This document shows, in pieces, positions 7,151 to 12,775 of a DNA stretch of 12,775 bases. The DNA lies in the NCBI GenBank assembly GCA_012031475.1, contig JAAUTJ010000067.1, positions 1 to 12,775 on the forward strand, read 5' to 3'. Made by a program: the position numbers and the translations under genes. Position 1 is the first letter of the stretch. Each line of letters starts with the position of its first letter. Under the pieces are notes generated by a model. It did no database searches, was not told where the DNA came from, and worked only from the letters and a program-made list of their open reading frames with translations. Source of the DNA: Leptolyngbyaceae cyanobacterium SM1_3_5. GTDB lineage: Bacteria > Cyanobacteriota > Cyanobacteriia > Elainellales > Elainellaceae.

Positions 7151-7627
7151 ATGCCGCTGATCACCACTGGCAAGCAATTTATTCGCGATCTCGAAAATGC
7201 AGGGACGCTGGCGCTGTATGCACCGCTGGAAGGTGGGGCTGAAGGCCGATATCAGCGGCGATTGCGAGCAGCGGGCTATGGAATGCTGCACATCAGCGCT
7301 CGCGGCATGGGCGATCCGGCTGCGTATCTGATGGATGTTCACGGCATTCGTCCGCCGCACTTGGGTAAGAAAGATACGGGGCGAGAAGGAGCGGTAGGGG
7401 CGCGTTACTTTGTGCCACCGATCGCAGGCTATCAGCTTGAAAAGCTGCCACCGCAGTCGAAAGGCTTGGCAATCTGGATTATCGAAGGCTTTGTGTTTTC
7501 GCGCCAAGAACTTGAGTATTTGGCCGTGCTGTCTTCGATCGAGCCGCGCCTCAAGGTGTGCGTTGAAATGGGGGGCGATCGAACCTTCCGCTGGAGTCCG
7601 CTCAAGCAGGTGTTGGCTGCTGCATGA
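7151..7627 (+). CDS. ndhN: NAD(P)H-quinone oxidoreductase subunit N
   Basis: NdhN is a peripheral subunit of the cyanobacterial and plastid NDH-1 complex, which takes electrons from ferredoxin for cyclic electron flow, respiration and CO2 uptake at the thylakoid membrane. It is absent from ordinary bacterial complex I, so it marks a cyanobacterium. The product is 158 residues, the usual length, starting MPLITTGKQFIRDLE and containing LEGGAEGRYQRRLRAAGY, GDPAAYLMDVHGIRPPHLGK and a C-terminal GGDRTFRWSPLKQVL. I choose ATG 7151 because GGAG lies 6 nt upstream; an in-frame TTG at 7139 would precede that site. It is divergent from the ribosomal operon and ends at an intrinsic terminator. Confidence 0.96.
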   Translation: MPLITTGKQFIRDLENAGTLALYAPLEGGAEGRYQRRLRAAGYGMLHISARGMGDPAAYLMDVHGIRPPHLGKKDTGREGAVGARYFVPPIAGYQLEKLPPQSKGLAIWIIEGFVFSRQELEYLAVLSSIEPRLKVCVEMGGDRTFRWSPLKQVLAAA

Positions 7628-7644
7628 CGTCGTTTTAAAAATTA

Positions 7645-7682
7645 AAAAGTCGTCAGTAAAGTAAATTTGCTGGCGGCTTTTT
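7645..7682 (+). terminator. Intrinsic terminator of ndhN
   Basis: A 12-bp stem forms between 7645-7656 (AAAAGTCGTCAG) and 7670-7681 (CTGGCGGCTTTT), with a 13-nt loop and a short T-run, 18 nt after the stop. Two pairs are G-U in the plus-strand RNA. In the minus-strand RNA they become A-C mismatches, so the structure favours ndhN termination over termination of the convergent gene. Confidence 0.85.
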
Positions 7683-7754
7683 GATGCAAGTTAGCAATGA
7701 TGTGACTTTTGATTTAAGGTGTTTCGATCGAAAGGTTCAGGCTTCAATTTAATA

Positions 7755-7788
7755 AAATCAAACTAAGCAAAAAATCGAACTAAGCAAA
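7755..7788. repeat. 17-nt tandem repeat over the end of the HpsL-like gene
   Basis: Two copies of AAATCRAACTAAGCAAA lie head to tail (7755-7771 and 7772-7788) with one difference. The second copy contains the stop codon of the minus-strand gene; the first repeats the same stop context just downstream. Confidence 0.75.
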
Positions 7789-9471
7789 TCCTGGACGTTT
7801 GAGACGGCGGCGGCGTTTGCTCAGTGGCGTATCGCTGACTTGGGCGGCGGCTTCGAGACGTTCTTGCCGTTCAATTTCTGGCAGCTTTAAGATCACGCCT
7901 GCAAAAACCAGTAATAAACCGCAACCGGATCAACATCAAGCGGATAGAAATAGGTGTTGTAGCTAATAAACAGCACGAACACCCAAAATGATGTGCCATA
8001 GCTGCGTAAGCTATTGTCGCGAATCGATCGACTCGATTGCCAAGTCAAAAAGCACAACACCGTCACCACCAAGAGAAACGCCAATACGCCAAATAGCCCA
8101 ATTTCATACAGCAATTTTGGATAGTAGGTTTCAATTAATTCCGTTTTGCCAAAAACGCGAGCCGAATTGGTGGCGCGACCCAATCCCAAGCCCAGCAGTC
8201 CGGTTTGCGCGTCGATCGCCTGCTGAAACTGGTTATAGATAAACTGCGGCGGCGGTGAAGCATTCCAGCGCGATTCCAGGCTGGCAATTCGCTCTTGCAG
8301 CACTTGCGGATTGTTAATGGCAACGAGTCCGAGCAGCGTGAAAAGTGCGATCGCCGTCGGCAGAAATTTCTTCAAATAAATGATTTGTCCGGTTGCGATC
8401 AGCAGCAGTCCAAACATGACGGGAACGACAGCCAGCGCAATTCGCTGACCGGACAAAACGGCCATGATAAAAATTGAGGCGATCGCCGTCAGTCCCAAAA
8501 GTCGCCAGCGTTTACGAGGATCGTTAAAGGCAGCGGCAAACGTTAAAAACAGACTTGAAATCAAAAACCAGCCCCACTGCCAAGGCGCAACAAAGGTTCC
8601 GGGCAGGCGAATTTGTCCGACCTGTGGACTGTAAAGTAGCGCTCCACCCACCAAACATCGGGCATCTAAATCGGGTTCAAATTGCGCCTCACCCACATAA
8701 TATCTTGTGCCTTCACAGTAGCCAGTTCTCAACAGCAAATACTGCAAAAAAGCAAGGCCACAGGCAACAAGGACGATCGCGATCGTCAGTCGAGTCAAAA
8801 ACAGCAAATCCTGGCGGTTGCGAATCAGATAATAGGCGCAGACAATCAAAGGAATATAGCCAACCAGCACCTTTAATCCCAGAATTCCCATCAGAATTGG
8901 CTGCTCGCCTTGCTGAAGAATGTCCGGATCGAACTGCTGTGGCAAATTCACAAACGCTAAGGTTAATAGCGCGATCGCCAACAGTAATCCAACAGCGGGA
9001 ATCAGTGGTTTTGGAATCAAGATCGGCAATTTTTCGCGGCGGCAATATTGAATGACGCCAAACAGAGCCGGAATATAAAAGCCGTCTTTGGCAAGCTGCA
9101 AGAGCGGACTGTTGCCGATCGCATACGTCACCGATCCGCTAAACGGCATATAGATCAAAAACGCCCAGAGTCGCCTGACGCGGATACTTAAACGATAAGG
9201 CTGTGTAAAGCAGTCCAACCGTCACGGCAATTCCGGCTTTGGGGGCGATCGCCAGCCCGACCACAAAGCCTACAAACGTCGCAAACAAAACGGTAAACGT
9301 CGTGAAGCGAATCAGATCTTGGCGGAGGCGATCGGCTTTGCGCTTTTGCGTCAGCCGTTCTTTCAAGCTCAACGGTTGCGGTGAGTCGGTTGGCGTGGCA
9401 GGCGATACGGTTCCCGAAGCGCCACGCGATCGCGCTTTACGTTGAGATTTCTGGCGTTGAGACTTCAGCAT
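7780..9471 (-). CDS. HpsL-like polysaccharide polymerase/ligase membrane protein, two frame breaks
   Basis: This is a multi-spanning inner-membrane protein of the O-antigen ligase/Wzy type, which would join or extend sugar chains on the periplasmic side. I recall close resemblance to HpsL, of hormogonium polysaccharide synthesis, but cannot confirm it. ATG 9471 gives a basic cytoplasmic N-terminus with SLKERLTQKRKADRL, then a hydrophobic segment and LSFKYPRQA. The continuation LWAFLIYMPFSGSVTYAIG is in another frame, so one extra base near 9171 is likely. A large loop has LGLGLGRATNSARVFG, typical of the polymerase domain. Near residue 522, after VAVYYWF, adding one T to the five-base run at 7903-7907 restores FAGVILKLPEIERQ and a basic tail stopping at 7780. 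Corrected length is 563 residues. The long middle segment alone reads 9218-7893. Confidence 0.82.
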
Positions 9472-9599
9472 GACTTCTAAACTATCCCACCGAAACGAAT
9501 TTCCACTAGCCCAATGAAGTTTTGGCAAGACAGTCGAAAGCGACCGGATGAGATCTTGTTAGGTTTGAAAGGTGAAGCGATCGCAATTCACCCATTGCT

Positions 9600-10360
9600 A
9601 TGACTGCTGCAAATTCACCCGAAATTATCGCCCTCCTGCCCGCAGGCGGACAGGCTACGCGACTTGCACCCTTACCCTTGAGTAAGGAACTGTACCCGAT
9701 CGGTTTTTCGGAAGGGAAACCGAAAGTCGTGGCGCATTATTTGTTAGAAAAAATGCAGCGATCGGGCGTTCACAAAGCTTTCTTGATTCTCAGACCGGGA
9801 AAGTGGGATATTCCGGCTTATTTTGGCGATGGGGCAATCGTGAATTTGCCGCTGGGATATCTAACCGTGCATGTGCCGATGGTGTGCCGTATACGCTCGA
9901 TCAAGCCTACCCGTTTGTGCGAAATGCGATCGTGGTTTTGGGCTTTCCTGATATTTTGTTTCAGCCAGAAGATGCTTATACAAAGATTCTCGATCGACTC
10001 ACCGCAACGCAAGCTGATGTCGTGTTGGGACTATTTCCAACCGAGCAGTTTGATAAAGCAGGAATGGTTGAGTTTGATGCTAATGGGCGCGTTCTTCAGA
10101 TTATTGAAAAGCCTGAGCAAACCGACTTGAAATATATGTGGGCGATCGCTGCTTGGAGTTCACGATTTACCAAATTTCTGCATGAATATTTGCGCGAAAA
10201 TCGGCAGCCCTCCAGTCGAGAACTGCCGATCGGAGATGTAATTCAGGTGGCGATCGATCGTGGTTATGTCATCCAGTCCGAAGTATTTCCAAATGGCTCC
10301 TACCTCGACATTGGTACGCCCGACAGCCTGAAGCAAGCCGTGCAGATGCTTACACGCTGA
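9600..10360 (+). CDS. Sugar-phosphate nucleotidyltransferase (RmlA-like family), -1 frameshift
   Basis: Such enzymes transfer a nucleotide from an NTP to a sugar 1-phosphate, supplying activated sugars for polysaccharide synthesis in the cytoplasm. The nucleotide-binding signature is LLPAGGQATRLAPLPLSKEL at residues 12-31, with Lys29 as the likely conserved lysine. GFPDILF later fits the metal-binding aspartate strand, and SYLDIGTPDSLKQAV closes the catalytic domain. ATG 9600 starts the signature frame. Near residue 92 the frame breaks after VHVP. Adding one C at 9876-9877 restores VHVPDGVPYTLDQAYPFV and gives 253 residues. The sugar and nucleotide cannot be told from sequence, so I give no symbol. 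The 3' end overlaps the convergent glycosyltransferase by 11 nt. Confidence 0.85.
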
Positions 10361-11759
10361 CGGTTGCACCCGCCGCCGCCGTCGCCACTGCTCCCGCTGC
10401 AACAGCGGCTACCGTTCCCGCTGCCATCGTTCCGGCAGCCATTGCCGCACTCGCCGCCACCGCTTCGGCAGCTTTGACTTTCGATCGCCGTGCCGGACGA
10501 GGCGCAAAGAAGTCGTTGCACAGTTCCTCGATCAGAACCAGGTAAAGGTCGCTAAGCTGCTCCGAGACGCCATCCCAGCTAAATTCGCGCTGGACGCGAT
10601 CGCGAGCCGCTGCGCCCATCTGATCGCGCAGTTCCGGGCTGCTGACGATTGGGGCGATCGCTCCGGCAAACGCCACTTCATCCTGCGGCGGCACAAGAAA
10701 TCCTGTTTCGCCGGAAAGAACCGTGAACTGCAAGCCGCCAACATCGCTTGCGACAACGGGAGTGCCGCTTGCCATTGCTTCGATCGTCACCAAGCCAAAC
10801 GGTTCGTAGTGGCTGGGTACAACGCTGGCATCTGCTGCTGCATAGTAAAAAGGAAGCTGCGTGTGATCGAGTCGTCCAACGAAGGTTGTCTTCTCGGCCA
10901 GTCCTAATTCATTGACGATGCTTTCAATGCGATCGCGTTCCAGTCCGTCGCTTTGTCCGGGTGTGCTGCCGCCTGCAATCAGCAGCTTTAGGTTCGGCAC
11001 GTCGCGCAATTTCTCGTGACCGACGGCGCGTACCAAGGTTTCAATACCCTTGCGCGGATCGAAGCGACCGACATACAGCACAATCTTGTCGTCGGCGGTG
11101 AAGCCAAGCTCCTGACGGGCAGCAGCGCGGTCAATTTTGCCGAAATTCGACGTATCTGTACCGCAGGGAACAATGTCCACCTTGCCCTGCGTTGAGATCA
11201 GCGTCCGCATGTGTTCTTCTTCTTGCGGACTAGTCGCAACCACGCGATCGATCGTTTCCAAACAGCGCCGTTCGGTTTCCAGGCGCGTTTTGGCGATCAT
11301 TGGAATCGTGGAAACGGCTTGGTATTTGACCGCTCCGATCGAGTGGTAGGTATGCACCTGCTTGGTTAGCTGGCGCTTGCAAATTTCCATGCCCACCCAG
11401 GACGAGAGCCAATAGTTGGTGTGGACGATTGGATAAATGGTGCGCTCATCATGCTGAAAGCGCAAGAAGCGATCGACAAACTCCGGCAGGTAGGGGAACA
11501 AATCGTCGCGGCCAATGTGTTCCACTGGCCCCGCTTGAAGACGAATCGTGCGGCAGTTCGGCATATGCTGAACGATCGTCGGCTGGTCTATGGCAATTTG
11601 GCGAGTGAACATGTCAACGCGCCATCCTAACCGTGCTAAGGCTTCGCCCACCTGTCTGACATATACGTTTTGTCCGCCTGCACCTTCTCCACCGATCTCA
11701 ATGGCGGGGTCGCCATGTACAGAGATGAGTGCGATTCGTCCTCGGTTTGTGGAAAACAT
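10350..11759 (-). CDS. GT4-family glycosyltransferase with alanine-rich C-terminal tail
   Basis: A GT-B fold retaining glycosyltransferase, of the group related to MshA and sucrose-phosphate synthase, using an activated sugar. The N-terminal domain begins RIALISVHGDPAIEIG and has the donor-side glycine loop GEGAGGQNVYV at residues 24-34. The C-terminal domain starts with LYVGRFDPRKGIETLV. The EX7E motif is E319 to E327 within YEPFGLVTIEAMASGTPVV. The core ends near residue 425. A roughly 40-residue tail almost entirely of Ala, Gly, Val and Thr follows, unusual for the family. ATG 11759 gives the expected N-terminus but lacks a clear Shine-Dalgarno. Close relatives occur widely in cyanobacteria; acceptor unknown. 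Confidence 0.9.
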   Translation of the reverse strand: MFSTNRGRIALISVHGDPAIEIGGEGAGGQNVYVRQVGEALARLGWRVDMFTRQIAIDQPTIVQHMPNCRTIRLQAGPVEHIGRDDLFPYLPEFVDRFLRFQHDERTIYPIVHTNYWLSSWVGMEICKRQLTKQVHTYHSIGAVKYQAVSTIPMIAKTRLETERRCLETIDRVVATSPQEEEHMRTLISTQGKVDIVPCGTDTSNFGKIDRAAARQELGFTADDKIVLYVGRFDPRKGIETLVRAVGHEKLRDVPNLKLLIAGGSTPGQSDGLERDRIESIVNELGLAEKTTFVGRLDHTQLPFYYAAADASVVPSHYEPFGLVTIEAMASGTPVVASDVGGLQFTVLSGETGFLVPPQDEVAFAGAIAPIVSSPELRDQMGAAARDRVQREFSWDGVSEQLSDLYLVLIEELCNDFFAPRPARRSKVKAAEAVAASAAMAAGTMAAGTVAAVAAGAVATAAAGATVSV

Positions 11760-11931
11760 GGTTTGAAGTATTGATAAAACTTGTAGATGTCTTAACGTTT
11801 ATATAACACTATATGGTTTGTTAATAGGTTTTAATCGTTCTTTGGAATGAACTTATCGACTAGCCGGAATACCTGTTCGCCTGCCTCCTGCGAATGAGAG
11901 GGCTGTCGCCTGGGTTCCGACTCTGGGAGGA

Positions 11932-11959
11932 TTGGTTTAGCAGAGAATCTTCCTATGAT
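11932..11959 (+). promoter_or_regulatory. Candidate promoter of the csbD-like gene
   Basis: TATGAT at 11954-11959 (five of six) with a weak TTGGTT 16 nt upstream. It would give a leader of about 65 nt. The -35 is poor, so this is tentative. Confidence 0.35.
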
Positions 11960-11980
11960 TTGTGTTGTTAATAACAAATC
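11957..11980. promoter_or_regulatory. Inverted repeat upstream of the csbD-like gene, possible operator
   Basis: GATTTGT (11957-11963) pairs with ACAAATC (11974-11980) around a 10-nt centre. A smaller palindrome, TTGTTA-A-TAACAA, lies within at 11965-11977. It overlaps the candidate -10 and start site. Such short palindromes in AT-rich DNA can arise by chance. Confidence 0.4.
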
Positions 11981-12030
11981 GAAGCACTTTTCATCGAGTG
12001 TTTTGATGGAAACCACAGGAGAAAACTGAT

Positions 12031-12213
12031 ATGGGTATCGACGATAGAGCCAAGAACGCTGCTAAAAACCTTGAAGGCAAAGCGCAAGAAGCATACGGTG
12101 AGGTGACGGGCGATCCAGAACATAAAGCCGAAGGCAAAGCTAAGCAGGGCGAAGCTGAAGTTCGCAACGCTGGCGAAGATGTGAAAGATAAAGTTAAAAA
12201 GGCGATCGACTAA
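12031..12213 (+). CDS. CsbD-family small stress protein
   Basis: A 60-residue, highly charged soluble protein beginning MGIDDRAKNAAKNLEGKAQE and containing GEVTGDPEHKAEGKAKQ, then EVRNAGEDVKDKVKKAID. This is the typical CsbD pattern. In Bacillus csbD belongs to the general stress (sigma-B) regulon; the molecular function of the family is unknown and the cyanobacterial role is not established. There is no signal peptide or membrane segment, and the predicted protein is largely helical or disordered. ATG 12031 has AGGAGA 9 nt upstream. The gene is monocistronic, followed 37 nt later by a strong terminator and preceded by a candidate promoter with an inverted repeat. Confidence 0.92.
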   Translation: MGIDDRAKNAAKNLEGKAQEAYGEVTGDPEHKAEGKAKQGEAEVRNAGEDVKDKVKKAID

Positions 12214-12250
12214 GTTCGATTTGTCATCGACTAGCCGTTTTTGCTAGTTC

Positions 12251-12278
12251 AAAAAGCAGGTCGATTGGCCTGCTTTTT
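12251..12278 (+). terminator. Intrinsic terminator of the csbD-like gene
   Basis: A perfect 10-bp stem, AAAAAGCAGG with CCTGCTTTTT, closes an 8-nt loop and ends in five T. Its A-run and T-run make it usable from both strands. A smaller hairpin (ACTAGC with GCTAGT) lies just before it. Confidence 0.9.
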
Positions 12279-12501
12279 GCTGTTGCGTTAAGTGGAACAA
12301 CATTATCTTTATCTAATCAGCACTCAGTAATAGCAATGCAACCTGCCAGCGGTGAAACAACTGTGTATCGATAGGGGCATCAGCCTCAGCATAAAAAAAT
12401 CACGATTATGGAGAATGCGATCGACTTTGGGAATGCTAGCAGCATCGATTTATCAAACCGCCATGCATTCAATTCCCCATAATCCGCCCAAAATCAGCAC
12501 A
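12279..12501. other. Intergenic stretch before the coiled-coil gene
   Basis: About 220 nt with no convincing gene, hairpin or promoter. A short plus frame opening at a GTG (12352) and running through the MPRQQT segment is open but shows no recognisable protein sequence. Confidence 0.4.
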
Positions 12502-12775
12502 ATGCCCCGCCAGCAAACCGAAGAGCATCCTGCTCGACCTCCACAAGCTCGTCAGTGAAAAAAACCGCCTTCAGCAAGAACTGATCAAACTCGAAGCCCG
12601 ACAAGCCTTCATTGTTGATCGCCTCAACCAAATTGAAATCGATCGCACCATTCTCGAAGAAAGCCGCAGCGCCATTCGCACCCGCCCGATCGCACCGCTC
12701 CTCCCTCGATCGCCTCTCCACCTCCACCCTCCTCCTACGACATTGCATTCGTCGAATACTAGCCAATCCCCGCCC
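12502..12775 (+). CDS. Unrecognised coiled-coil protein, N-terminus frame-broken, 3' end beyond window
   Basis: From 12440 to the window edge one plus-strand frame is open for 112 codons. From about 12521 it encodes KSILLDLHKLVSEKNRLQQE followed by a helical stretch with LIKLEARQAFIVDRLNQIEI, a clear coiled coil of some 50 residues. A Pro/His-rich segment (RPIAPLLPRSPLHLHPPP) comes next. The frame has no ATG, GTG or TTG before the coil. The nearest ATG (12502, MPRQQT) is one frame off; skipping one base near 12520 would join them, so a one-base insertion is possible. I do not recognise the protein. The layout (basic, short coiled coil with EKNRLQQEL) loosely recalls GvpV-type gas vesicle proteins, but no gas vesicle gene is nearby and I would not name it so. 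Confidence 0.5.

Noticed and set aside
7722..7733. Perfect palindrome TTTCGATCGAAA
   Set aside because: Short, and built on the CGATCG core that is abundant in this genome; no loop or neighbouring promoter gives it a role.
11831..12016. 61-codon minus-strand ORF between the glycosyltransferase and the csbD-like gene
   Set aside because: Starts at a GTG without a clear ribosome-binding site, shows no recognisable family, and overlaps the csbD upstream region.
11854..12237. 12-mer ATCGACTAGCCG present at 11854 and 12226
   Set aside because: A few repeated 12-mers are expected by chance in a window this long.
12494..12766. 90-codon minus-strand ORF
   Set aside because: It is antisense to the coiled-coil frame; the plus strand has the more protein-like sequence, with a regular Leu/Ile and charged pattern.

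Overview
The window looks like chromosomal DNA from a cyanobacterium, probably filamentous. It carries ndhN, a subunit specific to the photosynthetic NDH-1 complex. Its ribosomal cluster starts at rplC with no rpsJ in front, as in cyanobacteria. The octamer GCGATCGC (HIP1) occurs at least 17 times by eye, where about 0.2 would be expected by chance. A polymerase-like membrane protein resembling HpsL (hormogonium polysaccharide) points to a filamentous form. I cannot name the genus.

Positions 1-6570, minus strand: the S10/spc-type ribosomal operon, transcribed right to left as rplC-rplD-rplW-rplB-rpsS-rplV-rpsC-rplP-rpmC-rpsQ-rplN-rplX-rplE-rpsH (rpsH is cut by the window edge). Genes are tightly packed; three junctions overlap (rplD/rplW by 8 nt, rpsQ/rplN by 4 nt, rplN/rplX by 1 nt). 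Positions 6571-7150 are a divergent intergenic region. It holds a strong sigma-70 promoter for the ribosomal operon, whose -10 box is flanked on both sides by the same 11-mer, and a roughly 370-nt leader with competing hairpins. A weaker promoter faces ndhN.

Positions 7151-7682, plus strand: ndhN and its intrinsic terminator. Positions 7780-11759 hold three envelope or exopolysaccharide-type genes: an HpsL-like polymerase/ligase membrane protein (minus), a sugar-phosphate nucleotidyltransferase (plus), and a GT4 glycosyltransferase (minus) with an odd alanine-rich tail. Together they could supply sugar nucleotide activation, sugar transfer and polymerisation, but a shared pathway is inference. 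Positions 12031-12278 hold a CsbD-family stress-protein gene with a perfect terminator. The last 274 bases hold the start of an unrecognised coiled-coil gene that runs off the window.

The most striking property is that otherwise normal genes are broken by single-base indels: rplN, rplC, rpsH, the HpsL-like gene (twice), the nucleotidyltransferase, and probably the last ORF. rplN and rplC are essential and the indels are mostly in short homopolymers, so the simplest reading is uncorrected sequencing error. Coordinates below span the whole intended gene. I found no clear new biological system; the best leads for real biology are the ribosomal operon promoter and leader, the repeat-derived S17 tail and the glycosyltransferase tail.
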